A DNA stretch of 64,000 bases from Bilabrum cf. latius (GCA_965178125.1 OZ237747.1:682001-746000); one strand, 5' to 3'. Positions 1-11,954 are shown, numbered from the stretch's first letter. Translations and numbers: made by a program. Notes: generated by a model not told the origin, from the sequence alone.

Positions 1-1901
1 CATCTTCGATCTGCAGCGGGCGTGGCTTCTGCTCGCTGGCAGCTGCCCGGGCCTTCTCCAGTTCATCACATGCAGATGATGCGGTCGCCGAGACAGACTC
101 CATCATGCTTATTTGGTCCGTCAGAGCCATGAAAGCGTTGTCATTATCTTCCTCGGTTGCATCCTTGGAACTGGTGACCTCCATAAAGGTACCGAGAGCC
201 CCAACGACCTTGCCAACTGAGGCAAGCACGGATCGCGTGGCTCCAATTGAAGTACCTGCAGCTGCAATCATAGCTGATACCTTTGTCTTTGCCCACGTGT
301 CCAGCTGCTTTGAGTTCCAGTACACGCGCGTGTCCTGCGGTCGCCCTTGCCGCTCCTGCTCCAGGGGGTCTCGGCGGCCCCCCGGCTGGGTGGATCGCAG
401 GCGTTTGGTAGCTCGCTCCACTGCATCGTTCTTGACCTTCTCGAACTGCTCCCCCGCATGTTTCTTTCCCCTCGACGACGCAATCAAAGTCTGCTTCCCG
501 ATGTCTGACCCATCCATGGCTTCTAGGACTTTTCCGCTCTCCTCCTCGCGTGCCTCCCAGTGCCTCTGCGCCGGCTGGCGCTTCCTCTTCCGACCCAGCT
601 TCATGTGTTCTTCACGGCCCTTACACTCCGCAATGCGCTTCTTGATGTTAATTTCATGCAGAGGGGTGTCTGAATCGTAGTCCCACAGGCCGCAGTGCGC
701 GAAGCCACTGTGTACGACATGCCCGGCGGGCTTGTCCCCACTTGGTCGCAAGATGTTGGCGAGGGCGTACGCCACTGCCCTTGGCGTCCAGTCCTTGTTC
801 GTGTACGTGGTCACCAGCTTTCGAAACTCTGTCTTGAGCGGCTTGAATACCGAAACGTCCTCTACCTGCAGTTCTGCCTGCCGAGGAGTGAGGGGGGATC
901 GTCACAATGATGAGGCGGTGGGCAAAGGCCCAGGCGATGGTGTCCAAGTCGTAATGTGCCGAGTGTCCGTCTGTGATTAGGATGGACCATTCGTTTGCCT
1001 ACCGCCCCTAGTGGTTGTCAAGATTCCACACCAACTTCTCGATGAAGTCGCGCCAGAGCTTGCTGTTGATGAACGCCTTGGGTGACGAGCGGAGGAGGTC
1101 GCGCCCATGCCGGAGCACCTCCGGGTCCTTCTTGGAGATCTCGCTCACAGTGGGAGGGGGAATGGCGTCACGGTGTTTGCCCTTTGTGATGTAGATGCTA
1201 CACACATGCTTGCCGTCTGCATCCAACGCACACAGCAGCGTGGTGGTGTGCCTCGTTCCGTACTCGACGGCGTTGCAATCCTTGGCAGTTGGCCTCCAAG
1301 CGCTAGCCTCGGGGTGATTTGATGCTCCCCCGGAAGCAGCCGAGCTACTGCTTGATGATGATGAAGATGATGGAGCCCCTGTTGAGACAAGACCTGCTGT
1401 AACTGCAGCACAGCACTGGAACCCGGACTCATTGCACACGACCACTTGACGGCGCAGTTGGATCTTGAACGTCTTGAATAGGCGGCGCAGGATGGCGAAC
1501 AGCTCCCTGACGCTGCTAGCCCTAACTAGGAATCGTTCTGGCTAGTAGTTCTCATTACGCCGCGCAGAAATCTTGAACCGCTTCTTGAATCCCTTGAGCC
1601 AGCCACGACACAGCTTGTCGTACTTGCGACGGGGGAACGCTTTCTTCATATACAGGTCTTGCCAATAGTTAGCGAAAGAAATGATGAAGTCTGGATGTGG
1701 ATGAACACCTGATCTATTCAGCTCCGAAATGAGAAGCTCCAGCTATTCCTCTGCTTCCCTAGGCAATGTCGGATTTGAACCGCCTCTCGCACCGACCGTT
1801 TGTCCGGCTGCTGCCTTCTTCACCCAGTCAGAGGCAGTCGAAGATGGAATGTCCAGACCCCGTGCTTTCAGATGGGATAGAGCATCCTATTGACTATTCA
1901 T
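1..1901 (-). pseudogene. pogo/Tigger-like DDE transposase, frameshifted, partial at the left edge
   Basis: Reads leftward and leaves the window. An N-terminal helix-turn-helix of the psq/CENP-B type (QQDALSHLKARG then STASDWVKK) is followed by WLKGFKKRF, the GRxHTTLL-like core (GTRHTTTLLCALDADG) and ILITDGHSAHYD, the second catalytic Asp of the DDE_1 family. The third Asp lies in VEDVSVFKPLK. The position of the first Asp (normally DETGF) reads NESGF, so one catalytic residue seems lost. Five in-frame TAGs (1887, 1743, 1542, 1008, 999) must be read as Gln. After PP/PL at the G6 run 892-897 the frame shifts by one base and the C-terminal part continues open to base 1. First ATG is at 1901; the frame stays open upstream to about 2078 without another ATG. 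Family assignment is firm; whether the frameshift is real or a homopolymer error is not known. Confidence 0.75.
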
Positions 1902-2236
1902 CTGGCTCAAAACCAGGATAAAAAGCTCGAATTTGGCGCTTTTTTGGGCGTCGCTTGGGAACCACTTGGGGTTCCATCGCCACCTCGCACGCGCGTTTAC
2001 GATATCTGCAATACACTCACATCGAGCCTTTTGTTTAAATGTTTCAAGAACTTTTTGCTGAGTGATTACTGTTCTCACTTAGCGAAAATTCGGCGAGCTA
2101 CACGCGAATTGCAGTTTGAATGCCCATTCCGACTTGACGAGCCATCCGGATTGACGAACCTTCACCCTAGTGCAACCGAAGAGCGGTTGCAACCCAAATC
2201 GGTTTCGACGGATTTCCATGAGCTATTTCATGCGAG
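1902..2236. other. AT-richer spacer between transposase and PEX2
   Basis: Divergent spacer. The transposase frame is still open on the minus strand to about 2078 but has no ATG there. I see no terminal inverted repeat that would mark the end of the element, and no RNA gene. Confidence 0.4.
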
Positions 2237-4290
2237 ATGCGGGACCAGCTGAAAGCAATCACGGCCCTAAAGATTTTAAATTCGGCTGCATCAGATAGGT
2301 TGCTGGTCGATACCTTGATTCGATGTGTTTACAGCGTCCCAGGTGAAGCTGATGATGTAAGGCCATTTGTGGGCAAGAAAATCAGATTAAGAGAGTATGC
2401 ACGCCGAATGAAGTGCAGTTCATGTGTTTAATATACACCTTGCAGTACCACTCATCATGGGGGCCTGAACTTCTTTTGGCATTTCAGCTGGCTGTTGGGG
2501 TGTAGTCGTCGCTTTCGATCAGCCCATCCCCAGGCCAAGCCATGATGGGATTATCGCTGTAGTATGCACCAAGTGGCAATGCTAAACTATAGGGTAAATA
2601 GCAGAAGCTGTCCAAGCCCGGCAAACGATTGCGCTTACTGGCTGCGGCAGTGCTGCCAAGTCTCCTTGGGTATCTGCTGGAGCGTCTTCGGAGAGGGAGC
2701 CAGAAGCACAGGTGGCACGCGTACCGGACGGACCATCCTTTGCGAGCACTGCATGACATATCTAGCGCTGGTGGTATGGTCGCAGCATTGGCAGCTCTGA
2801 TTCAATTTGTGCGAGTACTTGCAGGCAATCGGTCGCCGACGCTCGCACACGCCCTTGCAGGAGTGTCGCTCCAAGACACCAAAAGCATATCTGAAACACC
2901 AATAACCCATCATGACGGGAAATCTTTTTTTCCCAATGCCCCAGACCCTGGCAGGGCCTCGAACTCACACCGGGAAGAGATCCGCAGGCAGTACTTTGCC
3001 ACAGCGGTGCTCGCTCTGTTCGGCTCGCTGCAGCGAGCAGTGCCTTGGAACACGCTTGGCAGGCTGTTTCACTGGCTGCTGTCTGGTCTCAGGGTCCGAA
3101 TCGAGGGCGTGATGCGCGGCATCGCAGTGGCGATTCTGCTGCGGGTGGCAGACGAGGGTTTCAGAGCTGCCGCGGGGCGCGTCCGTCCCAGGGATCAAAA
3201 TGATAGCAGGGAACAAGATAAGGAAGATAACAGCGACAGAAATACAGGCCGGAGAAGCGAGCAGGCTGGGAGCAGCGGATCCTCACTCAAGGCAATGGCA
3301 CTGCAGTGCGATGCAGGAGGGTCGCCCCGGCACGATCCCGCCGGTGATGGTAGAGCTACGAACGAGCCAACCAAACCACCGCGAGTGGGCGGGTCAGGGC
3401 CACTGTGGACTGGTATCGGCGGGGCGGCAGCTCGCTGGCTGGCCCTGGTACTAGTTTGGGGACTCACTGCGAGGGGGAAGGGGGCGCTGGTGCGGCAGCT
3501 CAGGGACATGCAGAGACCAAAGCGTGACGAGTGCACAGGCGGTTAGAGCACGGGTAAGGGCATGGCAAGTTGGTCGGGTGGAGCGGGTGCGCACCGTCCC
3601 GCGGGTGCACTAGCCCGCGAAGGGGCCAGCAAGTCAGGCAGGGGAACAAGCTGGGGAACAAGGGCAGCAGGGGCCCTCGACGTGCTGGAGGCGGAGGGGG
3701 TGCCCGTCCGTCGATCCATCGGGTCGGCTCGTGCCGCCGCCAGGGAACAAGCCGCTAAAATGAGGTTGCAACCGCTAGGACGTTGCCTCGGCGACCCCAC
3801 TCGCCCATCTAGTGCTGCCCAGAGAACAGAGCGATGGTCTCTACAGGGAACATGGGAATACCTCGCGTCGCTAAGCAGCCGTGCAGGCCGAGGCAGGGGC
3901 AGGCGCGAGCGGCCCGCGTGCGAGTTTTGCGGCGGAGTTGCGACCAATGCCGTGGTGGCACCGTGTGGGCACTGCTACTGCCACGTGTGTCTCTGGTCGC
4001 AAGTGGGGAGGATTCGGTCAGAGCAGTAGCTAGGGGAAGGTGCAGGGCACGGTGGTACGAGCAGGGAAGAGCAATAGCAAGGCGATCCCGCCGGATGCAT
4101 TCCTGACGGCGCAGTGCCTGTGTTGCTGCCCTCGTCAGGGGCAGGTGCAGACGATCCGTTTGCAGGGGTCGGGCGTGCTGTAGGTGCACCGCATGGTAGT
4201 GCTTCCCTACCGGACGAGGACGGTGCTCCTGCACTTGCAGTGGAATGCCCGGCTTGCACAGAGCCTGTGCTGGCCGTCGAGAGGATCTGA
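2237..4290 (+). CDS. PEX2: Peroxisome biogenesis factor 2 (PEX2), RING-type peroxin
   Basis: PEX2 is an integral peroxisomal membrane RING E3 ligase that ubiquitinates the import receptor PEX5 with PEX10 and PEX12. Exon 1 2237-2356, intron 2357-2445 (GTAAGG...TTGCAG), exon 2 2446-4290, TGA stop; about 654 aa. Seen: ALKILNSAASDRLLVDTL and SPGQAMMGLSLQY, both typical of the Pex2/Pex12 N-terminal domain (compare TPGQALxNLRY), then LLAAAVLPSLLGYLLERL and SPTLAHALAGV. The C-terminus has a C3HC4-like RING (CEFC, CGHCYCHVC, CPAC). Seven in-frame TAGs are read as Gln (2503, 2560, 2590, 2599, 3544, 4027, 4075), two of them beside CAG/CAA. The protein is about twice the usual PEX2 length because of a charged, Gly/Ala-rich insertion before the RING and another inside it. 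PEX10 is the main alternative; the SPGQ motif favours PEX2. Confidence 0.75.
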
Positions 4291-4466
4291 AGTTTTGGTA
4301 GTTTTATTGGCTCGCAGCCTTGTCGTGTGCGTGTGGGGGCTGCATGCTGATAGACAAGAGCAAGCCATTTTCTGTTCGACTCAACAATGATGACCCATCA
4401 AAGCAGACTCAATCCATCCTGCCAACTTCGAGCAGCACAGTCCAGTGAGGTGCTTCCTACTCCCGC

Positions 4467-5468
4467 TCAGTCGCTCTTCTTGTCGGTGGCGCTCTCGCCT
4501 CCCTTCCGCTTGCCGCTCCTCTTGGGCTTGTATCCGATGTTGCGGACCAGTCCCGAGCGCGCGATCGTGTCGCGGACCCCGTCGGCGATGCCATAGAACA
4601 CCGAAGCGATGGCGAACATAGTGGAGGGGAACGCGATCACGGGCAGGTCGTTGGCCAGCCCAGTCTTGACGATGCGTGCGGCCTCCTTGACGTCCACCGG
4701 AAGGAAAGCGTCCTTTGTGCTTGCAGCAACCATGGGGGTGCTCACGAAACCGGGCTCAACCCTGTTGACCAGGATGTTCTCCCGGTAGAGCTCGGCGCGC
4801 AGCCCAGTAGCCCACGTGCTGACGGCCTTCTTGGAGGCGGCGTACGCCTGGGAACCGGAGACGCTGCCCACCATGCGGATGAGCGACGATACGATGGCGA
4901 TCTAGCCGCCCTTCTTAGTCTCCCGGAAGCTCTCGATAGCGGGAAGCACGGTGTTGTGAACGCCCTGCACGTTGATCTGCGTGACAACCTCCGCGCCCTT
5001 GCGAATGTCCTTCTGAGCACCGATTGTGCCTTCCGAAACCCCCGCGTTGGCAATCACCAGGTCAATGGGCATCTATGTATGAACGGTACGAATCATGTCG
5101 GCCATGCCTTCCTTGTTGCATACGTCCAGCTGCTTTGGAATCACAACTGCTCCTTTGGACTTGCAGAGGTCCTCAACTGCTGCAAGGCGATCCCCGTTTC
5201 TGCCAACCAAAACTAGGGTAGTTCCAACTGAGGCGTACTCAATTGCAAGGGCCTCTCCAATACCAGAGGTGGCTCCCGTGATGAGAATTGTCTTTGCCTT
5301 TGGGGCAGATGCTCGTACAAAGGTCCCGACGAAGGCGAACGGAAGCACGAGGCAATTAATCACCATAGCGAGCGCCTGGGCAATGATGGCAATAACCATC
5401 TGCATGACATACCCGAGCCTGGTACCTTCGAGCATCTTGCGCGATGGAATGGCTTTGAAACGTTTCAT
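4467..5468 (-). CDS. Membrane-anchored short-chain dehydrogenase/reductase, copy A
   Basis: NAD(P)-dependent SDR oxidoreductase of 333 aa. A hydrophobic N-terminal stretch (residues about 20-50) suggests anchoring in the ER or another membrane. The cofactor motif TGATSGIG is at 64-71, NAG follows VIA, and the catalytic Ser and YxxxK (AYAASKK, Tyr near 208) are present. The C-terminus is basic (KPKRSGKRKGG). The fold resembles 3-ketodihydrosphingosine-reductase-like and DHRS7-like enzymes, but the substrate cannot be read from the sequence. TAG codons at 5073 and 4902 interrupt it. The second falls in KKGG-TAG-IAIVSS, where the neighbouring paralogue has GGGGQIAIVSS with CAG, so this is a direct within-genome indication that TAG means Gln. 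Stop is TGA. It is the downstream member of a head-to-tail tandem pair. Confidence 0.85.
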
Positions 5469-5565
5469 GCGTTTGAAGGCTTTGTTGCGTGTACTGCCAG
5501 GTGCGGTATTTGAGCGGCCACACCCTGCCGGCTAATCCTTGGAAGGGGACATAATGCCATCACTT

Positions 5566-6579
5566 TCAATCCGCTTTGATCCCACTCCTAGACCCTCTTC
5601 GCTTCCTACCATCTTGACCAGCCCCGGACTCAGTCGCAGGTCCACCAGCCCCTCCTCCGAGGTACGCCATGTCCTTGAGCACCCCGATCCTAGCGACGGT
5701 GTCGCGATTCTGGTCCGTGAGACCGCGCAGAATGCTACCCAGAAAGTACATCGAAGAGGGCGTCGTCACCACGGGAAGGTCATTGGCTAGGCCCCGACGG
5801 ATGCCCAGTGCGGCTGCCTCTGGCGTGAGAGTGAGCATTGGCTGCAGCACCGAGACTTGCGACTCAACCATGGGAGTGCTCACGAAACCGGGCTCCACGC
5901 AATTGATCAAGATCCCCTCGCGAAATAGCTGCGCTCGGAGGCCTCCTGCCCATGCGGACACGGCGCACTTTGATGCGACGTACGCCTGCATCTACGTGAT
6001 GGGCCCGACGAGCCGTACCTGGGAAGACACGATTGCAATTTGCCCGCCGCCTCCCGATTGCCGGAAGGCCTCGATGGCAGGCAGTACCGTGTTGTGCACG
6101 CCGCTTATATTGATGTCCGTCACCGCTCGAGCCGCCTTATCAAGATCGCCAAAGCATTTGCTCAGAGTGCCCTCCGACACACCCGCGTTTGCGATCACAA
6201 GATCGATAGAGTGTTTGGCGTGAACGTCGTCGATGAGCTGCTTCATAGCGGCTTGATCTCTAACATCCGCAATTCGCTCTACAACGGTGGCCTTTTTCTG
6301 TTCGCATTCTGACTTGACCTGCTTGAGGCGCTCTGCGTTTCGCCCCACTACAACCAGGGTCTTGCCCTCGGCTGCATACTCCAGCGCGAGTGCCTTACCT
6401 ATTCCACTCGTAGCGCCAGTAATAACTATGGTGCTAGGTACTGGCGCACCTCTCCAGAATGCAATGGAGAGCACGGCTGTGACGGGAAGCAGAATGGCGT
6501 TCACGATTCCAGCAACCACAGCAGCTATGTTCGCGAGAAACATTTGAACGATGTAACCGAACTTAGTACCCTCGAGCAT
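5566..6579 (-). CDS. Membrane-anchored short-chain dehydrogenase/reductase, copy B
   Basis: Tandem paralogue of the gene at 4467-5468, same strand, about 100 bp upstream. 337 aa from the ATG at 6579 (MLEGTKFGY, matching MLEGTRLGY in copy A, which begins a few residues earlier). The N-terminal hydrophobic region spans about residues 9-42; TGATSGIG is at 54-61; NAGVSEGT, a catalytic SS and AYVASK follow. The tail is Gly/Arg-rich. One in-frame TAG at 5992, just before the catalytic Tyr, is read as Gln; the stop is TGA. The frame is open a little upstream of the chosen ATG, so the N-terminus may be longer or preceded by an intron. Substrate unknown; the pair probably arose by local duplication. 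Confidence 0.85.
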
Positions 6580-6752
6580 CGCTTCCACAATCTTGATTTC
6601 GAGCTTATGAGATGGACCTAGTCTGTGTCTGTCCGGTGAGAGCCAGTCTTCGCAACGGCTCCCAGCGCACCTAACACTGTCAATGCAGTGCAGTTGCAGA
6701 CGTAGTCAAATCCAGCAGAAGTGGTCAAAGCATCCTAACCACCGCCCGACCC

Positions 6753-9700
6753 TCAAGCAAAACTCCAAGAGAAGACACCTTCAGACTCCTGTGCCGCTCC
6801 GGAAGCAGACGAGAAGCTCTCAGTCGTCTTGCCAAGGCCATCGACGCCATCGCCCAACTCCACCGCAACGCTCACCCCCGCATCCAAAACGTGGGCTGCC
6901 ATCCTCACCTCTTCCGGCTTGCACCGAAGCAACTGCTCGGCTCCATCCCTCGAAACGAGGACGACACGCAGCTGCGCCCTGCGGCCCGCCGCCCATGAAG
7001 GCAGCACTACGCAATGCCAGCGGTGAGCGTAAGCGAGCACGCAGGGCGCCTGCAGCCGCATACTTGTCCCGACAAGCGATCGCTAGTCAGGTCTGGCCGT
7101 TTCTCTCTCACCGGGAGACGATGAAAATGAAGAGGAAGAAGAAGAAGCCAAGAACCCCAGCTCAAGCCGCCGAGGCACCCCTTCGGTCGCTAGGAACAGC
7201 CTCTCTTGCAAGGATTCAGGGCTTCGAGAAGTGCCATCGTGCAGTGCACCCGGAGCTTCTGCACCCTCCACGGGCGGATGTTCCCCTTCAAAGCGCACGG
7301 AACGGCGAGTCTCCTCCCCGGCGGCCCCGGGGGACGTGTGCCGTCCGTCGCTGGCCCCACTGGCAGCATGGGGGGCCTCTAGCCTCCGCCAGGCGGGGCC
7401 CTCTCCATACACGCGCACGCTGTTCCCCAGCGGAGGGTCTGCCACTGGATCACCGCCCGCGATGTTGGTGTGACGAGTGCCCACCCTCGCGCTGTTCCCC
7501 GATTCGAGGCTCCAAGCTCGAGCATCCAGGCGCTCCGCCGCCCCTCCGCCCGCAGCCCCCATCGGTCCCACAGCAACCAGCCGCCAGCCGCCGCACCGCA
7601 CGCCCACCCCACTCGTCACACCGACACTACTGTCCTCAACGCACACGGCCCAGGCGAGGCACAGCGCTCTGCCAGCTGCCAGGCCCGTGGGAAGGCGACT
7701 GCTCTCCAGCAGCTCCGCCTCGCGCCCCTAGCCCCCCTGTGCCACACCGAGGAAGGCAGCCATCCTCCACTCCAGTAACGCGCAGCCGGCCCCAGCCCCA
7801 GCAGTCTGCGAGTTGCTTGACCCAGTCGCCCTCGCAGGAGGCAGCCTCAGTTCCAGCGCGGGCTTCGAGCACCGGAGCAGCCCAGTGCCACCGTCCTGCG
7901 CGATCAGCTCAGCAAGAGGGGCGGCCCAGTCGATTGCGCGAAGCTGTTGTGATCCCAGGAGAGCCTTCGTCCGTCGAGCGTGAGCTGACAATGCACCGCC
8001 ACAGATCGTCTTGCACACTGCCGGGTGCGCATCCCCAGCAATCACCCAGTGCTCAAGGGAGGGGAGCTGGGATGGGAGCTGCGTCTGTGCTGGCGTGGCG
8101 CGACTGGACCATGTGCCGGTGGCATCTCCTCCTGTCGGCCCGTCCGAACTGAATAGGTCGACCGTCTTGGTGTATTTGGATCTCTCCGAGGCGTGTTCCC
8201 TGGCAAGGAACGTTCGCTGAGTGGCATCCATCACGTCGCTCCGTCTCTCGGCCGCCGCCTCGTCCTCGTACCCGCTGGCCGCGCCGCTCCCTCGACCAGA
8301 ACCCTTGCCCATGTCATCACCTCTGTAGGGTGCACCTGCCTCGCCATCGCTACGAAGCCGAGTCCCAGCACCATCTGAATCATCGCCCGCACCAATGGCA
8401 CGGCGGGGTACCCAACCTTCTGGTGGCAGCAGCCGACCCATGGCTAGCAGTGCAGCCTGCCGCAGGCTACCCGCGACTGCAGCTGGCGAATGCGCTGCGG
8501 TCGCCTCGAGCGCGCCGTCATCAGCGCAGCCGCCAAAGTCAAGCTTCGCCCTCGATGCGACCATTCCTGTGGGCACACCCCATGGGGTGGAAGCAACGCC
8601 GTGGTCCCAGTGGTCGCGAGTACCAGGTTTGCCAGGCATTGAGGGCGGCTCCGTATCGAGCAGCAGCCCGCACTCCTCCATGGACCACAACACGTTCAAC
8701 GTGCCCTGTCGGCCGTCGCCGAACCAGGCCACCGGCGCACCCACCACGTTCGTCGCCCGCTACAGATCCATCGCACCGTCACTCGTCACACCGCAGCCCC
8801 GAAGGTCCAGCAACCGCAGCCTGAAGGCCCAGTCTGACCCTGCATCGGGCTTCGGGGCAGCCCCCGGCCTCGTCTCCTGTGGAGCATCTAGCCAAGCCTC
8901 GCACAAATCACCGGCACACTCACCCGCGCCCCTGGCGCCTAGCCGGGGATTGCTTCGAAGCGCCAACCGAGCCATGCTGCCGTGCTCGGCTGCCGCCTTC
9001 CACAGGCAACGACATGCCTCACCGTCGATGCCCGAAAAGGACAGGTCCAGCGACTGCAGAGAGGCAAGAGCTGGAGGCTGCATCGTTGGGCCTGCGTACT
9101 GCCTCGACCACGCAGTTCCTGCAAGCTGGGCTACTCCCTCTCCAGTCAACTCAAGCGCCTCACCATTGGAGGAAGGCGGGCTGGATACTCCATCTCGGGA
9201 CAGTTGGAATCGCCCGCTTGCTGATGTTGCTGCAAAGGGGGAAGGTACGTAAGGAACGCACGATTCGATGGCCCCACGAGTTGTCCCTGCGGCCAGGGAC
9301 CCAACCCTGTCGAGTGTGGTCCTCACGAGCGACGCAAAGCTCACCTCGCTCGAACCATCGACGCCACCTGCAATGACCCGGTCACTGCCACGTGGCCTGC
9401 TCGATTCAGAAGAGGGCCACGGGCCCACCTCGCTCGGCATTTGGTCGCCTTCATCACTCTAATCATTTGTCTCGGAGCCCCTGATGGCGCTTCGTGCTCT
9501 GGGTGCGCCAGGAGAACCCTACCGACGAGGAAAGCCGGCCTTGGAAGCCAGATCCAGGAGGGACAACGCCTGCTCGATGTCCACCGGGGGATTCTCCCTG
9601 GATCCTTGGTGCTGCTTCCCCCTTCTCTTTCTGCTGCTAGAGCTCCCGCGGTGCTTGGACGAAGAGGACCTTCCACGGGCTTTGCCACTCTTAGTCGAGC

Positions 9701-11768
9701 CAGTGCCCTTCTTCCCTCTGGCGACCTTGCCTGCCTTGTCGGACTTCCCGTCATGCACGTGCTAGAGGGCCTCCCTGGCCTGATCGGCCACTGCACGGCG
9801 GACCCAAGGCGCCACATCCCTAGCCCACCACTCGTCAAACAGGCCGACCACCGCGTCAGGGACGCACGGCGCCTGCAACGCGTCGCTGATCGAAGCCACA
9901 CCCCGCGCGCCGACCATGGACCTCGACACATCAAGCCGACGCAGGTCTCCGAGGAATCGAGCCACGCGGAAATACTCCGCCGCCGCTTCAACCACAGGGT
10001 GCTGGCGGGCAGCACGGCCGTGCGTGTGCCCCTTCGCAGCCTTCCCTGCGTCGCTCCTACGCTCTTCGTCATCATCCTCTGCGCGTCCAAGCGCCTACAG
10101 CAGAGCCCGGTGCAGAGCCCATGCCGCCCGCCGCCCAGTCACCAAGTCCCGCAGCAGCAGGGGGTCCAGCCGCGAGCCCCTGAGGCTGAGGCTGAGAACA
10201 CCCTCACCGGCCGGGGCATTCGTGGAGGCACCCCCGGGCGATAAAAGAGAAGAGGAAGACGACGATGCGTGCCCTCGCCTAGAAGTCCCCCGGCCAAGGC
10301 CCGACTTGGGTCGGCCGCCCCTGCCGCTGCCTTTCCTCTTCTTCTTGCCACCCTTGCCACCAGACGAGGCAGGCGGGCCGTACGCTGCCGGGTCCTGAAG
10401 CAGCCGGTCGGCAATCGCTGACAGCGCAGCTCTAGCTGCTGCCATGTCAAGCCCGCGACCAATTGCCCGAAGCAAGTGCTCCGTGCCGCCGAGCAGCTGC
10501 TTGCCCTCGTCGTCCACACCGCTGGAGGGCTCTGTCACCTGGGGCCCGCCATCCTGCAGCGCTCCACCGAAATGCATGCCTGCGTACTCTGGCCCGATTC
10601 CGTACAGCTCTTCTTCTTCCCTTTCCTGCGGGTCCTTTTCCCTCCAGTCACGGTGCGTCTCGAGACCTGCTGCCCCCCTGCTCCTCCCGGACGTGCGGGC
10701 ATCGCGGCTCCTGCTCCTGCTTCTGCTGCGCTTGCCCCCGCCTCCCTTGCGCCTGGAATGTCCCTTCCTGCCCCTACCATGCCCATCCCTCTCGCTGCCG
10801 CCCCGCCCCAACCCATCTGCCAGCGCGCCCAGGGGCCCCCGCCGGACGAGAGACATCGAGGCGCTGTGGTCAACGAGGGACAGCCCGAGGTGCGCCAGGC
10901 CCTTGTTCCCCAGGGATGCCTCGAGGACGACCCCGCGCCCCGCATCGCCCCCAAAGTAACACCCCGTCGCGTCGAAGCACCTGATGCTCCGGTTGGTCGC
11001 AAGCCCAGCGGCGAGGGCCCCGGCGCACCCCACCCCCATTGCGGGGTTGTCGGCCAGCACCAGGGCCCTGAGGCCCCCATGCGCAGCTCCAGCCAGAGCG
11101 GAATCCTCATCGTTATCACCGTCATCTTTCTGCTCAGAGTGGTCAGTGTCCGGTGACTGCAGACGTTTGCCGCTTCTGGACCCGGCACCAGTCTCGCCTG
11201 CATCGCCCAGCTGCGGCTTAGAGCTGCGCTTCCTCTTGCGCGAGTGCTTTAGAGCCTGTCCCAGCTGCAATAGCTCCAACAAGCCGCTTGCGTGTTCCTC
11301 CCCAAGCCCCGACTGGCTGAGATCCACGCTAGTCAGCACGGTGGGCAGGGCAAGCAATTGCCCGGGCACTGAGCCCAGGACCGCGCTGCTCACTGGCATG
11401 CCAGCAAGGTCGAGAACATGGATCGGCCTCTCGCCAACATCTCCACCGCATGCTTTGCAACCTTTCTGTGCACCAGGAAGCTCCAGAGGAAGAAGCCTTG
11501 AGCAGTCGAGGTCACGAATCGTAATCTGTGAGCTACGTGGCTACTCCGCACGAACGAGCGGCTAAACCAGACCACTTTCACCGGATTCTCTGCTGTCAAG
11601 CAATTTCGAGACGGACTGTCTCAATTCGTCGATCTCGCGCTGAGCAGCTTCTTGTTTGAGCTGCGAAAGGGCCTGCTGTTTCGCCAGCAGTTCATCGACC
11701 TGATCTTCGATGGCACGATGGATTTCAACCCCAGCAGATGCTGCTGCATGTCGCCTCTGCCCTCTCAT
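6753..11768 (-). CDS. Large leucine-rich-repeat protein, function unknown
   Basis: A single frame of about 1,671 codons once nine TAGs are read as Gln (11562, 11541, 10095, 9762, 9519, 9459, 8760, 7728, 7083); it ends at TGA. A short N-terminal coiled coil (QQALSQLKQEAAQREIDEL) is followed by widely spaced leucine-rich repeats of the ribonuclease-inhibitor type: HVLDLAG near residue 118, LTSVDLSQSGLG, LRALVLADNPAMG near 236, LRRLDVSRSMVG near 611, LQSLDLSFSGIDG near 908 and LRLLDLRGCGVTSDG near 989. Long basic/Ser-rich low-complexity insertions (KGGKKKRKGSGRGG and others) separate them. The start is the ATG at 11768; an in-frame TGA lies about 75 bp further upstream. LRR folds of this kind serve as binding scaffolds. 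I see no kinase, F-box or NACHT domain, so no function is assigned. Confidence 0.7.
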
Positions 11769-11954
11769 TGCCAAGCTTGCTGTTTGCAAGACTGCTTGTG
11801 GTTTTCTTGGGTTTTGCAATTCCGTTGCCGAAACGGCCCTCAATCAAGTTCCGCAACGCGCGGCGCCTATCTATTCGGAGTCGTTCGTGCATTTTGAATT
11901 AGAATAGAAAAGCGCTCCAAGAGCCATCAAACTCAGTTACTGGCATCTGATAGC
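11769..11954. promoter_or_regulatory. Divergent intergenic region, LRR gene / ASK1-like gene
   Basis: The 186 bp between two divergent start codons. It must hold both 5' untranslated regions and probably both core promoters. I see no clear TATA element. Confidence 0.3.

Noticed and set aside
2955-2985. tRNA B-box-like sequence (GAGTTCGAGGCCC, minus strand)
   Set aside because: It lies inside the PEX2 coding region, and I could not fold a cloverleaf around it.
6683-8152. 489-codon open frame on the plus strand
   Set aside because: It lies opposite the LRR gene and is a shadow of GC-rich codons. The minus-strand frame has LRR motifs and UAG continuity.
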